Below the pieces are notes generated by a model. That model was not told the DNA's origin, did not search any database, and saw only the letters and a program-made list of their open reading frames with translations. Below, piece by piece: positions 1-12,000 of a stretch of 64,000 bases of DNA (positions are counted from its first letter, which is position 1; every line of letters begins with the position of its first letter). Location of the stretch: assembly GCA_944739405.2 (NCBI GenBank), contig OX123187.2:36188394-36252393 (forward strand), given 5' to 3'. This DNA is from Euclidia mi. Its lineage: Eukaryota > Arthropoda > Insecta > Lepidoptera > Erebidae. A program made the translations under genes and the position numbers.

Positions 1-96
1 AACCACGACAGGCATGCCAAACAAAGAGGAACTTAGATGACTTATACTACTTTAAAATATACTTAGCAACTATTTTGTAACCTCAAGAAGCACTCA

Positions 97-292
97 TCTT
101 AATATATAAAATCCTTGCGTTACTGACTGACTGACAGACAAGCTACAGCCTAAACTATGAGGCGCAGGAAGCTAAAATTTGGCATGTATGTTCCTTGGGC
201 CCGTAGGGGTGCACTAAGAAAAGATTACCCGAAATGCCCACGGGATCGGGTAAATTTAAAAAATTGCAGGCCTAGCTGCTGGCGTCCTCTAG
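97..292 (+). mobile_element. Short non-autonomous Helitron
   Basis: The element starts with TC directly after an A (position 96) and ends with CTAG directly before a T (position 293), which is the Helitron insertion pattern. A second copy with the same ends and body lies at 60026-60232. Both carry the repeated ACTGACTGACTGACAGAC tract near the 5' end and a GCAG..CTGC stem shortly before the 3' end. At under 200 bp it codes for nothing and depends on a helper. Confidence 0.75.
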
Positions 293-1450
293 TTTGTACC
301 TATGAGTTATTAATTTAACTAAAGTTAGTTAGGTAAGACTACAAAACAAAAGATTGCCCTACATTTTACTTCATTTCAATCACTTTGAAGTCAGAAATTC
401 ATGTGGAAGATTGACACAATTTAATATGCATGTTTTCAAATGTGGTTGATACTTATTTGACACAAATTAAAGGAGCAGAAATATATTACTGCCTCTTTTG
501 AGGTTGTCGTGAAATCTTAGATTTACATCAATTACTGAACCGGCATCAAAGGACCGCTGCTGTGGTAACCGATTCACGTTTTATATATTTTGAACTTAAC
601 ATCGATAGCTTTGATCCCAAATCTTGAGGTATAACCTTATCGCTAAATTTAGACGAAATGAATATATAAATAAGTTTGTATAGTCAGGCTTCAGAAATCG
701 CTGATATTAAATTTACTCTGTATATTTACTAAATTATACAAAAACACATTTAGAAAATAATGTCTATCATTTTTGGCAAAGCAGTCAATGTAAAAAAAGC
801 ACTTACAAGATAAGCTTTTTATCTTTTGTAGGAAACATTAAGGTATTTATTGTAACCTAATTCATGGAGTTATCATCTGAGCTAAGTGCTTCCACTTAGA
901 GTGGATTTAACTTGTTAGAGGAATAAATGAATTTGAACCAACGACTACTTGGACAAAATCGAATACTCTAACCATTGAATTACTATCGCTCTATGCAGAG
1001 GACAGCTGCAACAACATTACTTAATTTTATTGATATAAACACAAATAAAATTCCACAATCAAATGAGAGCATAAAATATAGTGATAGTGCTAATAATAAC
1101 TTAGTTTAAGAGTCAAATAATAACTTAGTTTATGAGACAGATAAATACAACGCATGTGCCAAACAGCCCTTTTCTCACCTCATAACTCGTTTTATAACTG
1201 AAATATAACTTGTCCCGAATCGAAAAGTGCTCGTAAAATAATCCTAAATTCCTACAACGAAAACGATTCATTTCTTCTTAGTCGAAATCATAAAACCACG
1301 TAATACTTGTGATAGTTGTGATACAATATGTATTAGCTGTTGTCCGTTACTTTGATCGATTTCATACTGAACAATGTTTATTACTAGAGTGGTAGGCACA
1401 GGTGTTCTATTCACCAAAATTTCAACAGCTAGCTTTTTAATTCTGACGTG

Positions 1451-1497
1451 AGGTGCTAACAAGTAAGACACAAACAGTGTCTTACTCGTTAGCACCT
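1451..1497. repeat. Near-perfect hairpin
   Basis: Two 21-base arms (1451-1471 and 1477-1497) are reverse complements with one mismatch and enclose the 5-base loop AAACA. It does not match any element boundary I can see. It is short for a microRNA precursor and could be a remnant of a foldback element. Confidence 0.7.
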
Positions 1498-2942
1498 AGC
1501 ACAATTTTTATACTCCTCGCGGCTACAAAATGCCTTATCTGAACACCCTATAAAACTCTGCTCGGCTAACCATGTAAGCGTATGGGACCAAAAAGGTTCT
1601 TTATATTTTAGATACAGTCAGGGTCAGGGTCCATAAGCTATCCTCTAAAATATGTGAATAATGTGACCTCTGTAAATATTGTGACCTTTTAACGCTTGAC
1701 TAAATTACAAGCAAAGGCAATAATAGGTTATAACATAAACACAAACCAATCAGTATGATGAACTCAAACGTGTTTATATTTCTAATAAGCTAAATTGCAA
1801 AATCGCATTAAATAAACGTAATTAAGCATAAAGGTACGCGAATTGCAAAACATTCGCAAAGTGGCGTTCAACTTAAGTAAACGTTGATAGTCAGCAAATT
1901 GGATAGTAAAACGATAATAAAACCAAAGGTAGGGCTAGTCCGGCGCAAATTAGTCGGTGAAATAAAGTGTCAAGTGTACTTAGGTCGTGTCGTGACTGTA
2001 CCGCGTTACTCAGTGGTTGCACGGTGTCGTCATTTAATGTATAGGAGTGTCGCCCCGCCCCGTCTGCCGCTATTTACCGAATGTTCTTAATTACTACCAC
2101 CCAACGCAAACACGACAACTTCATTGGTACCTAATTAAATACGCAAACTTGTTGCCAATTAACGGCTGCCATATACGCACCGTTGATTATATTATAGGAG
2201 CTTTTGTCGAACAGGTGCGCGTTCTCACATATTGTAAACGATATAACTGCCTGTGAAAACGATGCAGCCACGGAAATGCCGTTTTGTTATTGTTTCCTAT
2301 AAGCATACTGGAAATTGTTTTTGTTACGATCCATATTTGCTTAGATTTTCGTTGTTATTCGTTAACTATTAATAATCTCGCAGGGTAATCGTTATGTTAA
2401 CATTTACAGAAAAGGCAAAGGTTTGGCGTTAACTATCTAACTTGAGGGATATCTATGACAAGGTTAAAACTGATGTTTGATTTCTAAGCCTTCTAGCGGC
2501 CTTAAGTGGCAATTGTCAATAAATATTAAATTTATGTGCTATCGATTCGCCGATTGTTCGCATGCGACTTTACCAACTAATAAGAATTAGTTCGGGCTAT
2601 GTTTGACACGTGTGTTCTTCATGGCCAAAGTATTCTTCTAAATAGCTAAATAAATGGAATATTATGAAGTATAAATGAAGGCTCTATCATCGCTATACTA
2701 ACAATTGGCAAATGAGATTTGGTGCTGTATTGGATCAAAACCTTAGATGACCACTTGTAGACCTGATTTTACTTGAGTTATTTTTACCTACATAATACGC
2801 TTCAGAGTATAGGGTGTCACAAATATAAATACTACAAGAGCAATTTATCGCAAAGAGAGCATTTGAAGCAAACATGTACATTTGCAAATATGCAATCTGT
2901 TTGAAGCTAAGCTGTAAATATAATCAAATACGCTTGTTTCAG

Positions 2943-3012
2943 ATCTCACGAAAGCCTCCTGTCGGCGCATTCCCCCGCCGTCTCCACCATGGATCTGGGA
3001 CCACCTAATCAA
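2943..3012 (+). CDS. raskol: raskol exon 1 in window: SHESLLS segment before/within the PH domain
   Basis: The exon encodes SHESLLSAHSPAVSTMDLG and four more residues (PPNQ). The SHESLLS motif is characteristic of vertebrate SynGAP and DAB2IP, where it sits just before the conserved PH-domain end. It starts in phase (one base completes an upstream codon) and ends in phase 0 with CAA followed by gtgcgt. The internal ATG is not taken as the start because the reading frame is open through the acceptor and the family continues N-terminally. Confidence 0.85.
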
Positions 3013-6000
3013 GTGCGTATTCATTCTTATGATTCCTACTTATAAGGCAAAATATGCCATGTTTCGAATACTAGTCAGTTATCGCGGTATAAATTAGCTA
3101 TGCCACTTTCCAGCCTTTTGACTAGAGCCACAGACAAAAATCCTATCGTAATATTGCTCCGTTGCGACGTGAAATAACAAACAAACACACTTTCGCTTTC
3201 ACTTTATAATGTAAGTATGTATGAATGTTTTTCTAAGCATAGATGCACAGCAACTGGTTAGATCTTATGTTTAATAATAATGCGACTTTTGTCGTCATGT
3301 AGACTCATCGGGATTAACTAGAGAACTATCAGTAAACATTATATCGAAGCGCGCAGTCTACGTGCTTCTGTGCCCTCACGCTGTGTGATTATCATACATG
3401 AATCATTAAAGGCTCAGAGACAGTGAATCCTACCATATTTATTATTTAAATATTTAAAGATGTCAAGAAATTCTACAGCATACGCAGTAAAGCCATACTT
3501 TTCAATTCTGCGTTTAAAAATGCCTTCAGTATCACTTTGTCTTTAACATTTTCCTTATTAATGTTTTCAGGTAGAAATTCGTTCTTTACACTCATCAGTG
3601 CTAGGCAGGCCGCACTGTTTCGCGCTGAGTGCAGAGAACAGAGCACCTAGGTACTTCGCCTGCGCCTCACGGAGGGAACGGGATCGTTGGATATACAGGT
3701 ATAGATATACTATATTCACGGACTAAAATTCAGAATTATACTACGAATATATTTTCCGCGTTTTCGCCTGCGTGGATTTTGACCATTGCGTTAAAAGGTA
3801 CTCAAATGATATTGTGATGCACATAGAGTAAAGTAATACCTAGATCAATGGTGATGTATATGACCGCAAAGATTCTTCAAAATTTTGTTCTTTTAACGGG
3901 AAAATGCAGTCAACATCCTTGCATCAAATCGCACAAACTTTCGTATACTAGTAGAGCATTATTTATAAGGTCTTTTACGGCCTTAGAATAAATATTTATA
4001 TATCCGTTTAGTTATAACATTGTCGTCGCTAAATAAAAATGCTGCTGGATTTGGACGGTAACTGTTTTAACTGTAATATAATTTATCATTCCACACAGTT
4101 TCCTCTCCACATACTCAGTGTTGCTTGACCTACTTTTCAGGCTATAGATACTTAGGTTAGGTTCGATTAAAATCCCAATGACATTTTAAAAGCAGTATCG
4201 CATAATTATTGTACAGATTTGCTCCTAGAAAACTTCGAAAGAGTTTCTGTTGATTTTAAAAAATAATTGGTAAACTATACACGTACGTTCCATTCACTTT
4301 GTTCAGAGGAGAAAACCACATAAAAATCAGTTAAACCATTTTTGAGTTTATCGACAACAGACAGACAGACGCGACGGAGAATTTTGCTTTTAGCCGTGTA
4401 TGTAAGGATCGATGATCTTTTAAAAGCCTAAGCAAAGATTACTAAAACTAGCACCTAATATATTACTTAACTGTAGTAGGTACTACTATGTCACTGTATT
4501 CGTCTAAGGCACGTCTTCTAATGTTGTTGAGTATAGCTAACATGCCTTTATCTACTCCGTCCCATAAAACAACGGTACACGTACTTCCTAAGTGACCTTT
4601 TGACCCGCGTTATCTAAAAAATGTGCCCTTTGTCGTACGTTCTGTCGGCTTTTTTATTGCCAAGATATAATAAAATGTTGTTTATAAAATAAAGTTGTAT
4701 TTGTATTTTACTATAATCTTTTATGTAGTAATATGTATAATATGAAATCCGAGGCGATATTACTGCAATATATAAACAGCATTGTAAGTAATTTGATTAA
4801 TGGCGATGGAATTGTTACAACAATATCAAACAGAAATTAATTCCTGACTGTCACATCACATTCTGACCCTATATACATCTAAGTGTAAAAGCCTGATTCT
4901 ACATACATCTTAGTTTTTAGACAATTTTCGATGGAAGGAAATTTAAAAAATTGATCCTTTATTATATTCATTTGACATTTAAACGTGGTACACATAAACT
5001 CAACTTTCGTCTATAATCGTTTTCAAAGAAAATCAATCTTATCTTATCTTTTAAAATCTTATCTTATCTTATCGCAGCTTACGGCAGGCGGCACGTCCGG
5101 ACGAGCTGCGAACGCGGCGCTGCGAGCGAACCGTTAAGCTGTGGCTGCTGGAGGCTAAAGACATACCGCCTAAGAAACGCTACTACTGCGAGATACTACT
5201 CGACGACACGCTTTATGCTAGGTAAGAAATTCTTTTACTATACACATTGTGATCACTTGAAAAAAACTATTGTCATTATTCAGGGGGCGTAGTCCGAATT
5301 TGTACGAGAATTGATCGGATTAGAATCGTTTGTCGTCGATGAAAACATTTAGTCATAACTATTATATTTTTGGTATACATTTGCCTGCAATAATGGCCAC
5401 TAATAGAAACGTCTAGCCTGCATTTGTACAGGAATGGATCGCATTCAAATGGTTTATCATCGATCATTTTATCCTTTTTTTTTCAAAATGTTCCCATCGA
5501 CGAATAAATCGAATGTGATTAAATCGTATGCAAACTCGGGCTTGGCCCCCAGAATAACAAGTATAGACGTATGCCAAAATTAGTTGATTGCCTGATGAAG
5601 GGGTTTTTCAGCTACTCTATGGGTGCTTTATATACTCCGGTGGTCGTGTGACATTGCGTGGTCAAAGTGTAATTACCAAAACTCATATTGTATGCCTATT
5701 ATCTATAAAGAGGCTAGCTGTTTAAATTGCCCGTGACTGACTAATCAGCGCAATTTACCCTCAATTAATTCTCAATTATTTCTAATGAAGAATACGCATC
5801 TTAAAATGTACATAATTTTGTTGAAAATCGCCACTTAACGAAAAACATGATAATTGTTGCTATTATTAGTTTATAGTCATTAAATTATTAATACTTTTTC
5901 TTTTAAACTCAAATAATATTGCGTGTTAAGAATAAGTAAACTTTCTATGATTATACATGAATTCTTTCTTGAAGTTTATATATGCACTCCACGTTTAGAT

Positions 6001-9000
6001 CGTGAAGATGCCATCACGCAAGTCGATATTTAGATAAGTTTATTGAGACTTTTCCCTTATGATCAACATTTCCATTACAGCAATATAATTTTGCTACCAT
6101 CAGATCAAAGGACTTGACAATAATCGGCTCAATCGTAACTAAAACAAATCAGCATTACTAACTAGATTTTTTTTAGGTTATGTCCAGAATGTATATTTTA
6201 TACGTATTGTTTAATTTCAGTACACAGAAGTATTCATCAAATCTGTGGCACGAACGTTCGTTGCGAAATTACTTTCACAGTTTTGTTCAGTGCTTTAAAA
6301 CAAGTCGTATATCATTTGCAGATCATCATCAAAACTAAAGACGGACCTGTGCTTCTGGGGCGAGGTGTACGAGTTCGGCGGGCTGCCCGCCGTGCACGCC
6401 ATACACGTCAACGTGTACAGGGAGCCCGAGCGACGCTCGCGCAAGCGGGACAAACACGCGCTTGTTGGTAAGTACACTAACATGAAATCAGGCAAACTCC
6501 ATTGTAAGTCCTTTTGCTCCAGTTCCGTCGTGTGGCAGTGCTCTAATTAGACTTTTTTGTCTTTTAAGCGCCCGCTATAAATGCGTCCCTGAAATTGACT
6601 ATCTTTAGGGTACTTTTGCGTTCATCCAGGGTCTGACGGCATTGTGTGTGATCCTCTCGGCGTTGAAAGTGAACTCTCTGATACTATGATGGTAGGATAC
6701 CAATTAACATATCCAAGTGTATTTTGAGATGCTATCATAGATCGCGGTACAATTTTTGAACGCTAGCTTTGAAAGCGCAGAAGTATCTTTGGCAATACGG
6801 AGTTCATTTATTGCTTCCTGTAGCGTATATGAGATGCCGTAGCCTAAAGCACAGAATAATTAATAGTACTAACGTACAGAAGCTTCACTTTTCAAACCAA
6901 TTTATTGAAATTACGACTCTTGGTACTAAGCAATAAAGTTCAATTCAGCTCGCATTAGCACTCAGTGCCTAATGCGAACCTAACAGTTCCCGTTCTTTTC
7001 TAACACATAACGCTGTCGCTGTCTGGCGCGGAGTGGCGCGCTAGGGTTGTCGACTTGGCGCTGCTACTATGTATATTTATTCATCGTCTATCTACCTACT
7101 TGACCACGTACCTAATAATAAATAATTATCCTATAAATATCCTATCCCACTATTGGAGCTAGTAGAACAAAAGCACATACATTCTGGTCGTTTACATTTT
7201 TACTATACAAATTCTTAGTTATTTCCTAAACGTGTGGACCGATTTACATGATTCAAACAGATAAAATGGTTTTTGAACTAAATCTTTAATTTGACACCAT
7301 AATCGTTGAGATATCTCAACAAACAAAAAATCAAATTTTCAAGTGGCTCTCGTAATATAAATAAAATCAAATTTTCAAGTCGCTTTCGACACACAGTTAA
7401 TTAAGCAATACTTTGCATTAGACTTGTGATGATACATTTTTGTTGTTAAAGGCGTTTAAGTATATAATTTGAACAGTGTCTGAACACGGCGCGTGAGAAT
7501 ACGGAGCGGTCGCACTCGTTGCGTGACGTCTAATGTGAGCGGCGCGCGGCAACCTACTAAATCCAACCACGTCGACATAGTCGGCCGAGGTACTTGTAAG
7601 TTTGTACCTAAAATGCGAAGTGCGCCCGGCCTGCCTAAAGGCAAGAAACGGAACCCTTATATATTCGCCATGCTTGTGTACTGAAAGCTCAACATCTGGG
7701 TCGCGGCCTATCATTAACCGAGTAGTAAAATTCCATTTGTACTTGCAGGTACAGTACGCATCCCGGTGGACGACGTATCCTCCCGCTACCTGAACGAGCG
7801 CTGGTACCCGCTGAGCGACCCACAGCCCGACAAGCAGGCGGCGGGTCCGGCGCCGGCGCTGCGCATCAAGTGTCGCTTCCAGAGCGTGGACGTGCTGCCC
7901 ATAGACCACTACGCGAGGTTCCTCGACTACCTCAAGCGGAACTACAGGCGCCTCTGCGAGTATCTCGAGCCTGTTATAGGTTAGTGCACCTCTTACAACG
8001 TTTGTAAATTGGCAGGGTGGGAATCTACGCTGCGTCGCCTTGTCCATACTACTTGATAATACGATGTTCATAACTCTGATAACGATTAACGACATTGATG
8101 TCAGCCAATTAACTCCCTATTGGCTCCTTCAACGTTGTTAGTGAGAGCAAAGAGCTCAGATATTTACATAGAGGCGCATTTCCTATGGGTGCTCTGAAGA
8201 CATACTTTCTGTGACCCAAATTACCGCTTGGTGGCGTGGCAGTCGCGCTGTGACATCTTTCTCTACGAGAGCAAGAGAGACGAACGTTCCTCCTGTGTAT
8301 CTAAACTATGAGAGCAAGAGAGACGGAGAATGACTCCAGTGCCGCCACGGCGCCAACTATGAACTAAACTGGAGACAGTCCCCACTTGGAATCGGCACAC
8401 GAAATCCTCAAGAACTGCGCTTCTATGTAAACCTGTATTCATGGTATAAAGATAATAATTTTTAACGTCAAACGTCTGTCACTTTTGACACTTAGCTAAC
8501 GGCCGCGGTTGCGGGGTTACATCCAGGTTTTTGTCATGTAACATGGCATTCATAAGAAAATATTTCATTCAACATTAAACAAAATACTGTGCGGTTGTAA
8601 CCGCAATCACAGCCATATGCTCAAAAACATTATTCTGATCTATAAACACAATTTCCCATTACGTCTGCTTCTCTAAATTCACAACACATACATACATACA
8701 TAGTCTCACGCCTATAACCCCGAAGAGGTAGGCAGAGGGGTATTTCTACACCCACTTTTTGCCAGATATACTTTAGTCCACAAAACAAATAACATAATTT
8801 GCAGGTGTAAAAGCTAAAGAAGACATAGGTTGCGCGCTAGTGCTGTGCATGGCGGGCGCGGGGCTGGCGCCGCGCTACCTCGCCGACGTGGTCGCGCTCG
8901 ACGTGCGCCGCACCGGCGACCACTCGCTCACCTTCCGCGGCAACTCGCTCGCCACCAAGAGCATGGAGGCCTACCTCAAGCTTGTCGGAGATCAGTACCT

Positions 9001-12000
9001 GCAGGTTAGTACGACAGTTTTACCCCTTTTTGTCGTTCGTAAAAGATTTGCAAAGCTAGCAGTGGAATTAACACTTCATTTTTCGAATATAAGCGATGAA
9101 GTGCAGTAGAAATTAAAACGTTAGGATGATTTTCTGTGAAGGGGCGGTAAGACCTGAGAGGGCTATGCTGCTATAGATCGGTACACGAAAGTTGACCACA
9201 AATGGCGGCCGTCGCGCATATGTACATTCGTGCACCAATGGCGTGGCTCCGTTCTTGACGCATTCCGCGCGCGCCTCACCCCGCACCTCCACGGGGACCT
9301 AAAAATAATTTCTGCGCAGTAGTTATCTTTCATGAACCGACTTATACCAGCGTGGCCTTATTGGCTACAGGCATAGCTCCTTCAGTGAACGTTGTGTTCT
9401 GAACTTTTAACCATGTTATTTTTACTACCTCCAGTGCAAATATCTAAATGAGCGATCATACTTCTTTTATGATCAGCTTTTGTTCTAGATCATTGCCAAA
9501 ATCGCGTAAGTATAAAATTTGCTAAGTTTTTCAAAGAATCTGTTGATTTGTCCGTTCAAAAGGCTTATTTTTTTAGTGTACATTGTGTTTTATACTTTAT
9601 ACAATATGGTTGTTTGTGCAGGAGACGCTGATGGAAGCGGTGATGATGGCGGCGGGCGCGGGCGCGGCGGAGTGCGAGGTGGACCCGCTGCGCTGCGGCA
9701 GCACGGCGGCGCTGCGGCGCCAGCAGAGTGCCCTGCGCGACGCCGTGTCCACAGCCTGGCGCTCCATCGCCGCGTCCGCGCCGCGCTTCCCGCCGCCGCT
9801 CCGGGACTGCTTCGCCACTTTCCGCGAGAGGTATGTACTGTGAACTCATGTAGCGATCATCTTTCTCATCTTATGTCTGAGTTTTAGATGTCAAATGCAC
9901 TGCTCAAGTATAAAAGAAGCTTTCAAACTAAAGTTCCGTTTAGATTTATAGTCAATTATCGAAATATAATAAAACACTTGAAAAGCAATCGAGCAGCCAT
10001 CTTTTGCCATAGTATTCTAATTAAAATTTTCCTAATAAGTCAATTAAACATGAAGGTAAATTTAGATAGATAATTAAATTTTTTCACGTAATGAATTATT
10101 TTTATCATGTATTTTTTAGATTTTACATTTTTGGTTAGAAAATATTAATATTGAATTTGATATGTGTCGATTCATATGTTTTATAACATTTATGTACGTT
10201 TGTTTGCAGACTCATGGCGATGGGTCGTGAGGATATATCGGACAATCTGATCAGTGCGTCTATTTTCCTTCGCTTTCTCTGTCCAGCAATACTGTCTCCC
10301 AGTCTATTTGGAATTACACATGGTGAGTACAACATGCATAGCTCTTCAAACGTTGCTACGTATTAATATAGTGTGCGTGAGATTTGATTCGTAATTTTGA
10401 ACGGATAGCGTGTGAAATTAAAAAATGAAGACGCTACTAGAAAATAAAAGATATTGCCTGGCAAAGTAAGGGTCTTGGATTGGAACAGGGAAAGCACTAC
10501 GATAACATTTGTAATTATGAGAATTCTGCAAATAATTTATTACGAAGACAGAGGAGGACTGAGGATATTTTTACTATTTTGTTCAGTTATTTGCCGCCAT
10601 AAAGCATACAAAATAATTCTCCGTAATGTTTATAGAATACCCGAACGAGCGTGCGGCTCGTAACCTGACGCTGGTGGCGAAGACTCTGCAGACGCTGGCC
10701 AACTTCACGCGCTTCCAGGGCAAGGAAGCCTTCATGGAGTTCCTCAACGACTTCCTCGAGCAAGAAGCACCCAACATGAAGGCCTTCCTTAGAGCTATAT
10801 CCGTAAGTGTTTATTTGCAAACATATGACGAATTTATCTTTTTTTGCCGTATGATTTGACTAACGTAAACCGATTTAATTAGTTGCGGTAATTTAATTTA
10901 AAATTCATATGCAAATAAAACTTTTCTTAGGAGCTTAGGTATCATTCATGCCACTTTAGTGGAAAGTATTAATAATGTATGTTTGCTTATTAAAAGCAGA
11001 ATTTAATTAACGTTACGTTCAATATGGCGTCTTTATGTCCTTGAAATAGCTAAAAGAATTATGGCCCAAAATGTGACCCTTGAGGTACTCTGGTTAACTA
11101 ACATAATAGCAAATAAATCATGATATAAACTTTCTCACTCCGATCTTTTAGGCCCAGTTTCATCGCTCCTGGAGAGGTATTATATTCCAGATAAATAACC
11201 AAATGTATATGATGTTATTTGACATATCGTTTTATCGAGAAGACAGAGGTTAAACAGGCGCTTAGCTTAACAAGCCCCTTTCAAATCCCCAGACGCGTCC
11301 CCAAGATCAGCAACAGACTCAACATCAGCATCAACAGCACCAAAACCAGCAGCAGCAGCAGGACGGCAGCAAGCGCAACTCGTCGGCGTCACACACGTCA
11401 CATACGTCACACACGTCACAAGGGTCACAAGGAGGCGAGGCGCGCGAGGGCGTGGAGCCGGACCCCGAGTGGGCGCCGCACGTGGACCTCGGCAAGCAGC
11501 TCGCCACGCTGCACGCACTGCTCGCAGACAGCCTGCCCAAGCTGCAGCCCAACAAGATACAGGTACACACACACACACGTCACACACGTCACACACGTCA
11601 CAAGGGTCTGTGGGCGGCGAGGCGCGCGAGGGCGTGGAGCCGGACCCCGAGTGGGCGCCGCACGTGGACCTCGGCAAGCAGCTCGCCACGCTGCACGCGC
11701 TGCTCGCAGACAGCCTGCCCAAGCTGCAGCCCAACAAGATACAGGTACACACACACACGTCACACACGTCACACACGTCACAAGGGTCACAAGGAGGCGA
11801 GGCGCGCGAGGGCGTGGAGCCGGACCCCGAGTGGGCGCCGCACGTGGACCTCGGCAAGCAGCTCGCCACGCTGCACGCGCTGCTCGCAGACAGCCTGCCC
11901 AAGCTGCAGCCCAACAAGATACAGGTACACACACACACGTCACACACGTCACAAGGGTCTGTGGGCGGCGAGGCGCGCGAGGGCGTGGAGCCGGACCCCG

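Larger units (their letters stand above)
1..2942. other. Intron or upstream region of the raskol-like gene
   Basis: AT-rich non-coding sequence ending in the acceptor cgcttgtttcag at 2931-2942. The family places an N-terminal region and the first part of the PH domain before the first exon seen here, but I found no stretch in this segment that encodes them, so those exons are probably outside the window. It holds a short Helitron (97-292) and a hairpin (1451-1497). I see nothing else supported. Confidence 0.6.
7980..8804 (+). other. Intron, exons 5-6
   Basis: Contains a MITE-like element (8157-8435) and a fragment of a SINE 3' domain (about 8676-8771). Confidence 0.75.

Noticed and set aside
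6221..6321. Earlier acceptor (TAATTTCAG at about 6220) for the C2 exon
   Set aside because: The sequence added does not resemble family C2 domains, whereas the acceptor at 6321 gives LYAR-SSSKLKTD, as in the family.
7418..8095. 225-codon frame on the - strand
   Set aside because: It overlaps the C2-domain exon 7749-7979 in antisense and a GC-rich intronic island; no domain is recognisable.
9519..9887. Several overlapping frames around the GC-rich RasGAP exon
   Set aside because: Only the frame matching CEVDP..C and FATFRER belongs to the RasGAP; the others follow from high GC content.
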